Of a stretch of DNA of 64,000 bases, positions 1-9,629 are shown piece after piece. Where the stretch lies: NCBI GenBank assembly GCA_036770365.1, contig DAIPJH010000001.1:310001-374000 (forward strand). Reading direction: 5' to 3'. Within the stretch, counting starts at the first letter, position 1, and the number at the start of each line of letters is the position of its first letter. Position numbers and translations under genes: made by a program. Origin of the DNA: DAIPJH01 sp036770365. Lineage in GTDB: Bacteria > Pseudomonadota > Alphaproteobacteria > Rickettsiales > UBA998. A model generated the notes under the pieces. It was not told the origin of the DNA. It made no database searches and saw only the letters and a program-made list of their open reading frames with translations.

Positions 1-55
1 GCGCCTGCGAACCATCACGCAGTGTTGAATCATAAAGGTAAATGCGATCGGACAT
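1..55 (-). CDS. cimA: Citramalate synthase / 2-isopropylmalate synthase family, N-terminus only
   Basis: Only the first 18 codons lie in the window; the gene runs off the left edge on the minus strand. They translate to MSDRIYLYDSTLRDGSQA, which carries the DxTLRDGxQ opening of the HMGL-like TIM barrel shared by citramalate, isopropylmalate and homocitrate synthases. The 'IYLYDSTLRDG' form fits citramalate synthase best, which condenses pyruvate with acetyl-CoA for isoleucine synthesis. It lies just downstream of cysS on the same strand, a neighbourhood common in Alphaproteobacteria. The family call is safe; the exact substrate is inferred from a very short stretch. Confidence 0.7.
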   Translation of the reverse strand, partial: MSDRIYLYDSTLRDGSQA

Positions 56-145
56 GGTTTTATTCTTAAATATATTGAAAGGCTGACAAGAGTACGGAAT
101 TTCTTAGAAAAACGCAAGCATATCCATGCGCTTGCATCCCTTTCA

Positions 146-1564
146 TCACGCCCTACGCCACTCCGTTGTCCCATCAGGCTTATCTTCAAGAATAATCCCC
201 AGCCCGACCAGCACATCACGAATCCCATCCGCCGCTTTCCAGTCTTTTTGCGCTTTTGCGTCTTTTCGACTTTGAAGATAATCTTCAATTTGCTCATCAG
301 ACATGGCATTGGGCTTGGCTTTTGTCTCCTTCACCGCCTGTTTCAAATCAAACCCCAGCACGCCCGCCATCTCACGCAGACATTGTTGAGCAGCACGCAA
401 ATCTTCTTTATTTTTTATAACTTTAATATCTTTCGCAACAGCACGCATGACAAAGATTGCCTGATTCACATTGAGATCATGCGCCAACGCTTCAACAAAC
501 TTATCAAAATACGACGCAGACTGCTCTTGCCAATTTTCACAAACCGCAGCGTCATCATACTCTTTACGATTTGCTGCATGCTTCAGCACTTCCAACGTTT
601 TCCTAGAATCATCCAATAGCTTATCTGTCCAATTAAGCGGTTTGCGATAATGGCTCGACAACAATGCGAGACGAATCACCTCTCCTTCAACGCCACTTTC
701 CAAGACGTCATGCACAGTAAGAAAATTCCCTAGCGACTTCGACATTTTTTCACCATTGACGGTCAAAAAACCATTATGCACCCAGAATTTTGCAAAATGC
801 GAGCCTTTATTCGCGCAGCAGCTTTGCGCAATCTCATTTTCATGGTGTGGAAACATCAAATCTGCGCCGCCGCCATGCAGGTCAAAATCCGCGCCTAAAT
901 GTTTGGTACTCATCGCAGAACATTCAATATGCCAACCGGGGCGACCTTTGATGCCAAACGGCCCATCAAACACGCTTGATGCGTCATCTTCCGCGTCCGC
1001 AGGTTTCCACAGCACAAAGTCCCCTGCGTTTTTCTTGTAGCTTTCAACCGCGACGCGTGCGCCCGCTTCTTGGTCTTCGGCTTTGCGACCGGAGAGATGC
1101 CCATAATTCACGTCTGAACTCACATCAAACAACACATGGTTTTCCGACACATACGCATGACCACTCGCAACCAATGCCTCAATCATTGCCGTCATTTCGC
1201 CAATATGCTCAGTAGCGCGAGGCTCAATCGTGGGGCGAAGGCAATGCAGCGCGTCCATATCCTCATGAAACCATCCTGTCACGCGCTGCGTGAGTGCCTG
1301 AATCGACTCCTTGTTTTCAATCGCCGCCGCATTGATTTTATCATCCACATCGGTGATATTACGCGCATAGGTCACATGCTCCTTGCCATAAGTTTGACAC
1401 AGCAAACGATACAACACATCATAGACCACCACGCTGCGCGCATTACCAAGGTGCGCTCTCGCATAGACCGTTGGCCCGCAGACATACATGCGCACATTCT
1501 TTGCATCAATGGGTTCAAATGCCTCTTCGCGGCGCGTCAGGCTATTATAAAAACGAGGGTTCAT
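146..1564 (-). CDS. cysS: Cysteinyl-tRNA synthetase
   Basis: Charges tRNA-Cys with cysteine in the cytoplasm. The 472-residue protein is of normal length. The class I signature is present as HLGNA (residues 38-42) after the CGPTVY segment, and the second signature as KMSKS at about residue 270. The zinc ligands that select cysteine are visible: Cys29 in the CGPTVY motif, the Cys in HIECSAMS, and the His/Glu of FPHHENE. The ATG at 1564 gives the expected N-terminus with the family start 'RFYNSLTRREE'. It probably forms a transcription unit with cimA downstream (about 90 bp gap). Confidence 0.97.
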   Translation of the reverse strand: MNPRFYNSLTRREEAFEPIDAKNVRMYVCGPTVYARAHLGNARSVVVYDVLYRLLCQTYGKEHVTYARNITDVDDKINAAAIENKESIQALTQRVTGWFHEDMDALHCLRPTIEPRATEHIGEMTAMIEALVASGHAYVSENHVLFDVSSDVNYGHLSGRKAEDQEAGARVAVESYKKNAGDFVLWKPADAEDDASSVFDGPFGIKGRPGWHIECSAMSTKHLGADFDLHGGGADLMFPHHENEIAQSCCANKGSHFAKFWVHNGFLTVNGEKMSKSLGNFLTVHDVLESGVEGEVIRLALLSSHYRKPLNWTDKLLDDSRKTLEVLKHAANRKEYDDAAVCENWQEQSASYFDKFVEALAHDLNVNQAIFVMRAVAKDIKVIKNKEDLRAAQQCLREMAGVLGFDLKQAVKETKAKPNAMSDEQIEDYLQSRKDAKAQKDWKAADGIRDVLVGLGIILEDKPDGTTEWRRA

Positions 1565-1706
1565 GCTTCATCACTTTCTAATCTGAGGTTTTACAGATAG
1601 CGGCGCGGCTTCGCATGTGCAATATGTTTGTTTTTTTACTTTGGAAAAATGGCGATTTGGTGTAGTGAAAGGCGCGTATCATACTTAGTATATAGACGTG
1701 GAAATT

Positions 1707-3791
1707 ATGGCTGAATTACTCCTAGAAATTTTGAGCGAAGAAATCCCTGCGCGGATGCAGGCAGACGCGGTGCGTGAGTTGCAAAACCGCATGGAAAAAA
1801 CCCTGAACGATGCACGCTTAACATTCTCAAATATCACCCCATTTGTGACCCCTCGCCGACTTGCACTGCATGTGGAAGGCTTACCTACGGCACAGCCTGA
1901 TATTTCCATCGAACGAAAAGGACCAAAAACCAATGCCCCTGCGGCGGCGATTGAGGGTTTTTGCCGCTCATCTGGGCTTGCAAAAGACCAGCTTGAAGTG
2001 CGTGACGGCGTGTATTTTGCGATTCAAGAGCAAAAAGGGCAAGCTACCAAAGATGCGTTGCTCCCTTTGATTGAATCCATCCTAACGAATTTTCCATGGC
2101 CAAAATCTCAACGCTGGGGTGCGCACAGTATTTCATGGGTGCGTCCACTCCGCAGCTTGATTTGTTTGTTTGATGCATACGTGATTCCTATTAAACTAGG
2201 GCATATCACCGCTAGCAACACCACAGAAGGACACCGCTTTTTGTCGAAAGGCGCGGTCACCATCACCTCCCCTGCTGCTTACGCCGAAACACTTCGCACA
2301 CATCATGTAATTGCCAATGCGTCTGAACGCCGCACACATATCGCTGAACAAGCCGAAGCTTTGGCGAAAAAAGAGGGATTTGAACTACACCGCGATGAAA
2401 AACTGCTCGATGAGGTGGTCGGGCTGGTTGAATGGCCAACGTGCTATATCGGTACATTTGAAGACGCTTTCCTCAAACTTCCACCTGAAGTATTGATTCT
2501 GGAAATGCGTCATCACCAAAAATATTTCGCGCTCAAAACCGCAGACGGTGCGCTCGCTAATCGCTTCTTGGTCGTCTCCAACATGCTCACCACCGACGGC
2601 GGCAAAGCGGTAATGCATGGTAATGGTCGCGTGTTACGTGCGCGTTTATCTGATGGGCGTTTTTTCTGGGAACAAGATAATCTTGCACCGTTAGAAAATA
2701 TGAATCAAGGCTTAGAGCAGATGATTTTCCATGCAAAACTTGGCACGGTGGCGGATAAGGTTGCGCGTATTGCCAAATTGGCTGACCACCTTGCGGATAG
2801 CTTAGTGGAAGCCAACAAAGCTCATATCGCACGCGCAGCGAAACTCTGTAAAGCTGACCTTATGTCGGGTATGGTCGGCGAATTCCCTGAGCTACAAGGC
2901 GTGATGGGGTGCTATTATGCCAGCGCACAAAATGAAGCAACAGATGTCGCAGACGCGATTCGTGATCATTACAAACCTGTCGGTGCAGAAGATTCACTAC
3001 CAACCCACACTACCAGCATCGCGCTTGCACTTGCAGACAAAATGGATTCGTTGGTCGGGCTTTTTGCGGCAGGAGAAAAACCAACCGGCTCGAAAGACCC
3101 GTTCGCGCTGCGCCGCGCTGCGCTGGGCATTATCCGCATTATATTAGATAATAATGTACGCCTATGCCTTAAATCCGCACTGAATTATAGCTTAAGCTTA
3201 CTTCCCACATCTGTACAACCGACAACTAAGACGGCCTTGGTGAGCGAACTCTTAAGTTTCTTCCATGACCGCTTAAAAGTAAATTTACGCGATCAAAACA
3301 TCCCGCATGATATTATTGATGCGGTGCAAGATGGCGGCCATGAAGATGATTTAGTGCGTCTGTGTGCGCGTGCGCATGCACTCGATCGTTTCCTCGCTAC
3401 CGATGACGGCGAAAACCTACTTGCAGGTTATAAACGTGCTAGCAACATTGTGTCGCGTGAAGAAAAGAAAGATAATGTGCTTTATAACGGTGCAATCGAC
3501 GTGACATTACTAAGCGAAGAAGCAGAAAAAACACTCTTTGCCAAGCTTGAAGAAGTGCGTAAACCTGTGGCTCACGCCGTCACACACGAAGATTTTGCAG
3601 GAGCAATGACCTATGTTGCAACACTGCGCATACCGGTCGATGCCTTCCTTGATAAAGTCATGGTTAACGCTGATGACACTACAATTCGTAGTAATCGCTT
3701 GAATCTATTATCACAAACACGCGGATTATTAGATAATCTTGCAAATTTTGGGTTGATTACTGCGCGAGAAAACGTTAAAAAGGCAGCCTAA
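1707..3791 (+). CDS. glyS: Glycyl-tRNA synthetase beta subunit
   Basis: Beta subunit of the heterotetrameric bacterial GlyRS, needed for tRNA-Gly recognition. The N-terminus MAELLLEILSEEIPARMQ is the classical family start, so I use the ATG at 1707; an in-frame GTG at 1698 would add only three residues. At 694 residues it has the usual length, with the HD-like and anticodon-binding regions occupying the C-terminal part. It is followed 45 bp later by ppdK, as in many Alphaproteobacteria. The alpha subunit gene glyQ, normally directly upstream, is instead at 14840-15763 on the other strand. Confidence 0.97.
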   Translation: MAELLLEILSEEIPARMQADAVRELQNRMEKTLNDARLTFSNITPFVTPRRLALHVEGLPTAQPDISIERKGPKTNAPAAAIEGFCRSSGLAKDQLEVRDGVYFAIQEQKGQATKDALLPLIESILTNFPWPKSQRWGAHSISWVRPLRSLICLFDAYVIPIKLGHITASNTTEGHRFLSKGAVTITSPAAYAETLRTHHVIANASERRTHIAEQAEALAKKEGFELHRDEKLLDEVVGLVEWPTCYIGTFEDAFLKLPPEVLILEMRHHQKYFALKTADGALANRFLVVSNMLTTDGGKAVMHGNGRVLRARLSDGRFFWEQDNLAPLENMNQGLEQMIFHAKLGTVADKVARIAKLADHLADSLVEANKAHIARAAKLCKADLMSGMVGEFPELQGVMGCYYASAQNEATDVADAIRDHYKPVGAEDSLPTHTTSIALALADKMDSLVGLFAAGEKPTGSKDPFALRRAALGIIRIILDNNVRLCLKSALNYSLSLLPTSVQPTTKTALVSELLSFFHDRLKVNLRDQNIPHDIIDAVQDGGHEDDLVRLCARAHALDRFLATDDGENLLAGYKRASNIVSREEKKDNVLYNGAIDVTLLSEEAEKTLFAKLEEVRKPVAHAVTHEDFAGAMTYVATLRIPVDAFLDKVMVNADDTTIRSNRLNLLSQTRGLLDNLANFGLITARENVKKAA

Positions 3792-3836
3792 AATATATTA
3801 ACCATTTATTAACTCTTTACTTACTAGGATTTTCCC

Positions 3837-6536
3837 ATGAGTCAAGCTCAAGCACTTCGTAAAGCAGCCGCCCCAGAGAAAATGGTGTATAATTTCGGCG
3901 ATGGTGAAGCAGAAGGCAGCGCGAGTCTGCGCAATTTGCTTGGTGGCAAAGGTGCAAACCTTGCTGAGATGAGTGCGCTTGGCTTGCCTGTGCCTCCGGG
4001 ATTTACCATCACCACCGAAGTCTGCGTGAATTATTATGACAATGACCGTCAGATGCCTGAAGGCTTGAAAGCGCAAGTGGAAGAAGCGTTAAGCATGATT
4101 GAATCTAAGGTGGGCGCAATTTTTGGAAACGCAACAAATCCTCTGCTTGTATCTGTGCGTTCTGGCGCACGTGCCTCTATGCCGGGAATGATGGATACTG
4201 TCTTAAATCTTGGTTTAAACGATATTACCGTTGAAGGTCTAGCAAAAAACAGTGGCAATGGCCGTTTTGCGTTTGATTCGTATCGCCGTTTTATTCAGAT
4301 GTATTCAGATGTTGTGCTGGAACTTGACCACTACCATTTTGAAGAAATGCTAGAAGACGTCAAACGTGACCGTGATGTGATGCTTGATACGGAACTTGAT
4401 GAAGAAGCTCTGCGCGAGTTGGTTGCAAGTTATAAAGAAAAGGTACAAGAGAAACTGGGCCGTCCATTCCCACAAGACCCGCATGAGCAGCTTTGGGGCG
4501 CGATTGGCGCGGTGTTCGCATCATGGATGAACCCACGTGCGTGTACCTACCGCGCCCTACAAGACATCCCAGCAAGCTGGGGTACTGCGGTCAACGTACA
4601 ATCAATGGTCTTTGGTAACATGGGCGATGACTGCGCAACAGGCGTGGCCTTTACGCGCAACCCATCTACGGGTGAGCGTGCCTACTACGGTGAATATCTG
4701 GTGAATGCGCAAGGTGAAGACGTGGTAGCGGGAATTCGTACTCCCCAGCCGCTTACGATTGCCGGCAAAGAAGAAGGTGGCGATCTTCCTTCCATGGAGG
4801 AAGTAATGCCTGATGTATTTAAGCAGCTTACTGCGGTCTTTGATAAGCTTGAAACCCACTATCGTGACATGCAAGACATCGAGTTCACCGTTCAAGGCGG
4901 CAAACTTTGGATGTTACAAACCCGCAATGGCAAGCGCACCGCAGCAGCAAGCGTACGCATTGCAGTAGAAATGATGCATGAAAAACTTATCACCAAAGAA
5001 GAAGCAATTAAGCGCGTTGACCCACTTGCGCTTGACCAGCTGCTCCACCCAACGCTTGATCCTAAAGCACCTAGAACCTTGATTGCGCGTGGGCTTCCTG
5101 CATCACCCGGTGCGGCTTCAGGCAAGGTAGCGTTCTCGGCTGAAGACGCTGAAGAACTTGCAAAACGTGGCGACAAAGTGATTTTGGTGCGTATTGAAAC
5201 CAGCCCTGAAGATATTCACGGCATGCACGTATCACAAGGGATTTTGACCGCACGTGGAGGCATGACCTCACACGCGGCCGTCGTGGCACGTGGCATGGGT
5301 CGCCCGTGTGTTTCTGGTTCGGGTGACATCGCCATTAATTATGCTTCAAAATCTTTTGTTGCTTCTGGCAAAACCATCAAAGAACACGACATCATCACTA
5401 TCAACGGCTCAACAGGCGAAGTGATGTTGGGTGAAGTACCAACCATCCAACCTCAGCTTTCTGGTGATTTTGCGGAACTGATGAGCTGGGCAGATGGCGT
5501 ACGCACTCTAAAAGTTCGCACGAATGCAGAAACCCCGCTTGACGCCGAAACCGCACGTCGTTTTGGCGCAGAAGGTATTGGGCTATGCCGCACAGAACAT
5601 ATGTTCTTTGACGCAAGCCGCATCACTGCGATGCGTGAAATGATTTTGGCAGATAACCTTGAACAACGTAAGTCTGCACTTGCGAAATTACTTCCAATGC
5701 AACGTCAAGATTTCACCGATATCTTCCGTATTATGGAAGGTTTACCTGTGACGATTCGTTTGCTCGACCCACCTCTGCATGAGTTCTTACCACACAGCCA
5801 AGAAGAGATGCTAGAGGTATCTAAAGCAGCTAATGTATCACTTGAGCATATCCGCGCACGTGCAGAAACACTGAAAGAATCCAACCCAATGCTTGGGCAT
5901 CGCGGCTGCCGTCTTGGGATCACCTACCCTGAGATTTATGAAATGCAAGCGCGTGCCGTGTTTGAAGCAGCAGCGGATGTAGCGAAATCAGGCGGTGCAG
6001 CGGTTGTACCTGAAATCATGATTCCTTTAGTGATGAGCCATGCGGAACTTCAAATCCTGAAAAAAGTGATCGATCATGTTGCTACTGAAGTCATGAAAGA
6101 AAAGGGCATCACCATTACGTACCTCGTTGGCACAATGATCGAACTTCCTCGTGCTGCGCTTAAAGCAGGCGAAATTGCTGAATCTGCGGAATTCTTCAGC
6201 TTCGGCACGAACGACCTAACCCAGACCACCTTTGGTATTTCGCGTGATGATTCATCAAACTTCATCGAACATTACAAAAAACAAGGGATTGTTGAGCAAG
6301 ATCCGTTCGTATCTTTGGATGTCGAAGGCGTGGGCGAGTTGATTCAAATTGCAGCAGAGCGTGGCAAGAAAACCCGCCCTGACATCAAGCTTGGCATATG
6401 TGGCGAACATGGCGGCGATCCAAAATCCATTGCTTTCTGCCAAAAAGCAGGGCTTGGTTATGTGTCTTGTTCACCCTACCGCGTGCCGATCGCACGTTTG
6501 GCCGCCGCGCAAGCCGCACTCGACCAGAAGGCATAG
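3837..6536 (+). CDS. ppdK: Pyruvate, phosphate dikinase
   Basis: Interconverts pyruvate + ATP + Pi and PEP + AMP + PPi in the cytoplasm; the pyrophosphate type of glycolysis/gluconeogenesis control. The 899 residues match the family. In order: an N-terminal ATP-grasp domain beginning with GGKGANLAEM (around residue 38), the phosphohistidine swivel domain with the catalytic His479 in GGMTSHAAVVARG, and a C-terminal PEP/pyruvate TIM barrel with GTNDLTQTTFG and the catalytic Cys of GICGEHGGDP. The start ATG is preceded by AGGATTTTCCC. A strong terminator follows at 6541-6569, so glyS-ppdK is likely one unit. Confidence 0.98.
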   Translation: MSQAQALRKAAAPEKMVYNFGDGEAEGSASLRNLLGGKGANLAEMSALGLPVPPGFTITTEVCVNYYDNDRQMPEGLKAQVEEALSMIESKVGAIFGNATNPLLVSVRSGARASMPGMMDTVLNLGLNDITVEGLAKNSGNGRFAFDSYRRFIQMYSDVVLELDHYHFEEMLEDVKRDRDVMLDTELDEEALRELVASYKEKVQEKLGRPFPQDPHEQLWGAIGAVFASWMNPRACTYRALQDIPASWGTAVNVQSMVFGNMGDDCATGVAFTRNPSTGERAYYGEYLVNAQGEDVVAGIRTPQPLTIAGKEEGGDLPSMEEVMPDVFKQLTAVFDKLETHYRDMQDIEFTVQGGKLWMLQTRNGKRTAAASVRIAVEMMHEKLITKEEAIKRVDPLALDQLLHPTLDPKAPRTLIARGLPASPGAASGKVAFSAEDAEELAKRGDKVILVRIETSPEDIHGMHVSQGILTARGGMTSHAAVVARGMGRPCVSGSGDIAINYASKSFVASGKTIKEHDIITINGSTGEVMLGEVPTIQPQLSGDFAELMSWADGVRTLKVRTNAETPLDAETARRFGAEGIGLCRTEHMFFDASRITAMREMILADNLEQRKSALAKLLPMQRQDFTDIFRIMEGLPVTIRLLDPPLHEFLPHSQEEMLEVSKAANVSLEHIRARAETLKESNPMLGHRGCRLGITYPEIYEMQARAVFEAAADVAKSGGAAVVPEIMIPLVMSHAELQILKKVIDHVATEVMKEKGITITYLVGTMIELPRAALKAGEIAESAEFFSFGTNDLTQTTFGISRDDSSNFIEHYKKQGIVEQDPFVSLDVEGVGELIQIAAERGKKTRPDIKLGICGEHGGDPKSIAFCQKAGLGYVSCSPYRVPIARLAAAQAALDQKA

Positions 6537-6540
6537 ACAA

Positions 6541-6569
6541 AAAAAGGGAAGCACATTGCTTCCCTTTTT
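6541..6569 (+). terminator. Rho-independent terminator after ppdK
   Basis: A perfect 12-bp stem (6541-6552 pairs with 6558-6569) closes a 5-nt loop (ACATT). The stem has a GGGAAGC core and ends in a T-run on the plus strand. It begins 5 nt after the ppdK stop codon. The A-run on the other arm could let it work on the minus strand as well. Confidence 0.9.
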
Positions 6570-6597
6570 AATTATGCCTGAATTTAAAAGTTTATAA

Positions 6598-6643
6598 CCA
6601 TTTTCCTACTCTAAAAATGTCTCATTTTTAAGTGGAATGACCA
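6598..6643. repeat. Palindromic interspersed repeat, copy 1
   Basis: An imperfect palindrome built on CTAAAAAT ... ATTTTTAAGTGGAATGA. A second copy with nearly the same bases is at 16528-16573. The arms would form a hairpin with a 6-7 nt loop. Here it lies between the ppdK terminator and the converging gene at 6652-6987. It may be a small mobile or REP-like unit, or a secondary terminator. Confidence 0.7.
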
Positions 6644-6651
6644 TACGCGAT

Positions 6652-6987
6652 TTAATGCGCTGAACCCGTGTTTTTACGATGACGCTGTACCACAAAATCA
6701 CCACCCTTCCAAATCGCCCAAACATCTTGATCCATCAATGTCCATGTCTCTTTTGGCTCTTTGCTATCTGGCAATTGTACCACAACATGATCATAACTTG
6801 TACGCCATGTACCATTGGGAAGAATCACAAACTCCTTCTCTGAAGCCTTATCCACATCGACAATAAGATGATGTGGCTTGGTATCCATATTCACGATCTC
6901 GATCGCCTGCGCCGAGAACGGTGTCATCACCGCCACAACAAGGCTCATATATCCTATTTTTTTAAAGTACACATCATTCTCCATCAA
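6652..6987 (-). CDS. Small exported protein, unknown function
   Basis: A 111-residue protein not recognised as a named family. The N-terminus has a charged stretch (about YFKK), a hydrophobic segment (GYMSLVVAVMTPF) and a signal-peptidase-like site (SAQA before IEIVN), so it is probably periplasmic after cleavage. The mature part of about 80 residues contains several aromatic residues and alternating beta-strand-like patterns (HHLIVDV, EFVILPNGTW, HVVVQLP, VWAIWKGGDFVVQRH). Start is ATG at 6987 or 6984. It converges with ppdK. No partner gene suggests a role. Confidence 0.75.
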   Translation of the reverse strand: MMENDVYFKKIGYMSLVVAVMTPFSAQAIEIVNMDTKPHHLIVDVDKASEKEFVILPNGTWRTSYDHVVVQLPDSKEPKETWTLMDQDVWAIWKGGDFVVQRHRKNTGSAH

Positions 6988-7079
6988 CTAAACTCTTTTT
7001 ACTCCTAATACTTGTAGCACTTGGCATGAAAGTCGCAAGTAGAAAGCAGAAAGAGAAATTATACGGTATTTTAAGTTAA

Positions 7080-7108
7080 TTGCCTATACTTTCCGCCTGT
7101 GCTATACT
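7080..7108 (+). promoter_or_regulatory. Sigma70-type promoter for the transglycosylase gene
   Basis: TTGCCT at 7080-7085 and TATACT at 7103-7108 are separated by exactly 17 bp. The predicted transcription start near 7115 would give a leader of about 35 nt to the GTG start at 7150. Sequence match only. Confidence 0.6.
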
Positions 7109-7149
7109 AGCAAAGGCTTTGTTATTTTCTCTGCAGGAGTATCTATCAC

Positions 7150-8199
7150 GTGAGGCTTACCACATTTTTCATTGCCTTAATGACCAGTTTACTAACGTCG
7201 TGCTTTACGGCCGTTGCAGCGTATGCCAATCCGACCGATGATACAATGATTGAAAATTCAAAACTTTGCCTCAAACATTTTGCACGTGAAGAACGTCAAA
7301 ATGGCATCCCTAAACATCTTCTTTTTGCCGTTGCTTCTACTGAGTCTGGACGTTGGCATCGTGCCGCTGGTGTTGCACTGCCGTGGCCGTGGACCGTCAA
7401 TGCAGAAGGCAAGGGCTATTACTTTGATAGCAAAACGGATGCAATTGCTGCGGTTGCCAAATTTCGCGCCCAAGGAATCCAAAGCATTGATGTAGGCTGC
7501 ATGCAAATCAATTTGCATCACCATCCTGAGGCCTTTAACAGCTTGAATCAGGCATTTGATCCTGAATATAACATTGCTTATGGTGCAAAATTCCTTCGCA
7601 ATAACTATACTGAATTGCAATCATGGAAACGTGCTGTCGCGGCGTACCACTCGCGCACTGAAAGCCTTGGTGATGGCTATTTTGATCTGGTAAAAAAGAA
7701 CTGGAGACGTGCGCTTGAACTCGTTGGTGGTGGCAGTACCTACGCACAATCAGCCTATATGCGAGCAGCAGAGCAACCTGCGGCAGCAGCCCCACGTGCG
7801 AAAGATTTTAACGCCAATGACTTCGGCAATGGTAAAACAACTTCACACCAAAAGCGTTCCATGGACGGCTACAAATCGCCCAGTATGAAAGTGATTTCCG
7901 TCTCAGATGCAAGCGATAATAACCCTTCTGCTGCTACCTCCCGCAGCCAAGAAGTATTGGTCATTCGTCCAAATCAGGAAAGCGCACCTTCTTCTGCACC
8001 TGTCAAGCTCGCTTTAGCAGGCAGCAATAATATTCAAGACACCAGCACACAATTTGTCATGGGCAGTGGCCCTGTCTACCCTAATCAAGCACACAACAGT
8101 GATGACGTGCGCGCAAGTCAGCCTAAATCCATTTCTCTTTCTATGGGGAAACAAGCAAACCAACCGCTGAAACGCGGCCCTAATTTTATTTTCCAGTAA
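7150..8199 (+). CDS. Lytic transglycosylase (SLT domain), exported
   Basis: Cleaves the glycan strands of peptidoglycan in the periplasm. The 349-residue protein starts with GTG at 7150 after a GGAG site. Its hydrophobic leader can be read two ways: a lipobox LTSC (Cys18) or a cleavage site AYA before NPTDD (residue 27). The SLT core spans about residues 45-200. The catalytic Glu65 is in VASTESGRW, followed by the typical DVGCMQINLHHHPEAF and AYGAKFL segments and a 'VAAYHS' motif. The C-terminal 150 residues are low complexity (Ser, Ala, Gln rich) and probably disordered. It may be cotranscribed with the two small genes that follow. Confidence 0.9.
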   Translation: MRLTTFFIALMTSLLTSCFTAVAAYANPTDDTMIENSKLCLKHFAREERQNGIPKHLLFAVASTESGRWHRAAGVALPWPWTVNAEGKGYYFDSKTDAIAAVAKFRAQGIQSIDVGCMQINLHHHPEAFNSLNQAFDPEYNIAYGAKFLRNNYTELQSWKRAVAAYHSRTESLGDGYFDLVKKNWRRALELVGGGSTYAQSAYMRAAEQPAAAAPRAKDFNANDFGNGKTTSHQKRSMDGYKSPSMKVISVSDASDNNPSAATSRSQEVLVIRPNQESAPSSAPVKLALAGSNNIQDTSTQFVMGSGPVYPNQAHNSDDVRASQPKSISLSMGKQANQPLKRGPNFIFQ

Positions 8200-8217
8200 T
8201 CAGCTTGAGTTATCATT

Positions 8218-8421
8218 ATGCCAAAAAAACCTCAAAAACCTTATGAAATTGTTGAAATTTCTGAACATTCGACCATATGTAATGGTGATGGCGGCGCACT
8301 TGGACACCCTAAAGTATATCTACATCTCGATGGTAGTACGCACAGCGTCACCTGCCCCTATTGCAGCCGCATGTTTGTGCTAAAAGATATTCATACTAAT
8401 GTATCTCATCACGCCGCGTAA
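8218..8421 (+). CDS. CHCC zinc-finger protein (NDUFS6-like)
   Basis: A 67-residue protein with the CHCC zinc-finger pattern: CNGDGG, a His in GHPKVYL, and CPYC near the end. This family includes the mitochondrial complex I accessory subunit NDUFS6 and its alphaproteobacterial relatives, so the protein probably binds zinc and may associate with NADH dehydrogenase assembly. The gene starts 18 bp after the transglycosylase and is followed 5 bp later by the HIG1 gene. The complex I link is inference from the family; no nuo genes are in the window. Confidence 0.88.
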   Translation: MPKKPQKPYEIVEISEHSTICNGDGGALGHPKVYLHLDGSTHSVTCPYCSRMFVLKDIHTNVSHHAA

Positions 8422-8426
8422 TCACT

Positions 8427-8627
8427 ATGTCAACCTTACTATCATATCTGGTAATGGGCGTGGCAGGAGCGGTGTTATTCACACTGATGCTTGGCGTATT
8501 TAACATGCTCCGTGACAGTGAAAAGGCAAACCGCACTTCACAAAAACTGATGCGCTGGCGTATCGGGCTGCAAGCCCTTGCTCTCATATTACTTTTTGTC
8601 GTTTACATCAGCAAACATCACGCCTAA
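8427..8627 (+). CDS. HIG1-domain inner-membrane protein
   Basis: A 66-residue protein with two transmembrane helices (about residues 5-27 and 45-62) joined by a basic, polar loop. The loop and second helix read NRTSQKLMRWRIGLQALAL, matching the HIG1 domain (KLMRxRxxxQ). HIG1 proteins in mitochondria tune cytochrome oxidase and respiratory supercomplexes; the bacterial members are thought to act similarly but are less studied. Tight spacing to the CHCC gene suggests a common transcript of two respiratory accessory proteins. Confidence 0.88.
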   Translation: MSTLLSYLVMGVAGAVLFTLMLGVFNMLRDSEKANRTSQKLMRWRIGLQALALILLFVVYISKHHA

Positions 8628-8876
8628 AAACGTTCTAACACCACACTAAGGCGACTCACGACGGACACGCCCCCTGCCGTAGCAAAGGTCTCAGCTGGTA
8701 ATTCCAATTACAAAGAGCCTTTATAACTTTAACTTTATGATTTTCTGTTTTTTGGACATTGCTATTAACGCTGCGCTGCACAAGCTTTTACACCCTACTC
8801 TTTAATATAAAATTAACTTCCCACCCACTACACTGGCGTGAAATATCGTATTTTTCTCCATCTAAAGAGGCTTATG

Positions 8877-9629
8877 ATGAAAATCCTCGTCCCCATCAAA
8901 CGTGTTGTTGATTATAATGTACGCATTCGCGTCAAGAATGATGAATCTGGTATTGAACTTGCCAATGTAAAAATGTCGATGAACCCCTTTGATGAAATCG
9001 CGGTGGAAGCCGCGCTTCAACTAAAAGAAGCAGGCAAAGCCTCTGAAGTCATCGTCGTGAGTATTGGCGGTGACGGCGTAGTCGAAACATTGCGTGCTGG
9101 GCTTGCCATGGGCGCAGATCGTGCAATTCACGTTAAAACTGAAAGCATCATTCAACCGTTGGCGGCAGCGCGTATCCTCAAAGAAGTCACCACACAAGAA
9201 GCTCCACAACTAGTGATTACAGGCAAACAAGCAATTGATGATGATGCCAATCAAACAGGGCAGATGCTTGCCGCACTGCTTGAGTGGGGACAGGCAACCT
9301 TTGCATCCTCTATCGTGTTAGATGGTGACAACGTGACGGTAGCACGCGAGACAGACGGCGGTGAAGTCACTCTCGCATTACCGCTTCCATGTGTTATCAC
9401 CACCGACCTACGCCTCAACACACCACGTTATGCATCGCTGCCTAACATTATGAAAGCGCGTAGCAAACCGCTGCAAATCATTGAGGCAGGATCATTGAAC
9501 GTGGATATCACTCCAACCCTCGCCGTGTTAAAAGTAACTGAACCACCAAAACGCAAAGGCGGCATCAAAGTACCTGATGTGGCAACACTAATAGACAAAC
9601 TCAAAAACGAAGCAAAGGTAGTGTCATGA
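8877..9629 (+). CDS. etfB: Electron transfer flavoprotein beta subunit
   Basis: Beta subunit of ETF, which takes electrons from acyl-CoA dehydrogenases and passes them to ETF-quinone oxidoreductase. The family start [15 protein letters not shown] fixes the start at the ATG at 8877, after AAAGAGG; an ATG directly upstream (8874) and a GTG at 8838 are also in frame. The 250 residues are of normal length and include the AMP-binding region and the beta recognition-loop segment ATLAVLK..EPPKRK near the C-terminus. The stop overlaps etfA by 4 bp, so the subunits are translationally coupled. Confidence 0.96.
   Translation: MKILVPIKRVVDYNVRIRVKNDESGIELANVKMSMNPFDEIAVEAALQLKEAGKASEVIVVSIGGDGVVETLRAGLAMGADRAIHVKTESIIQPLAAARILKEVTTQEAPQLVITGKQAIDDDANQTGQMLAALLEWGQATFASSIVLDGDNVTVARETDGGEVTLALPLPCVITTDLRLNTPRYASLPNIMKARSKPLQIIEAGSLNVDITPTLAVLKVTEPPKRKGGIKVPDVATLIDKLKNEAKVVS

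Noticed and set aside
8640..8740. Structured-looking intergenic sequence upstream of etfB as a riboswitch or small RNA
   Set aside because: I could not fit it to any riboswitch consensus, and no convincing terminator or promoter frames it.
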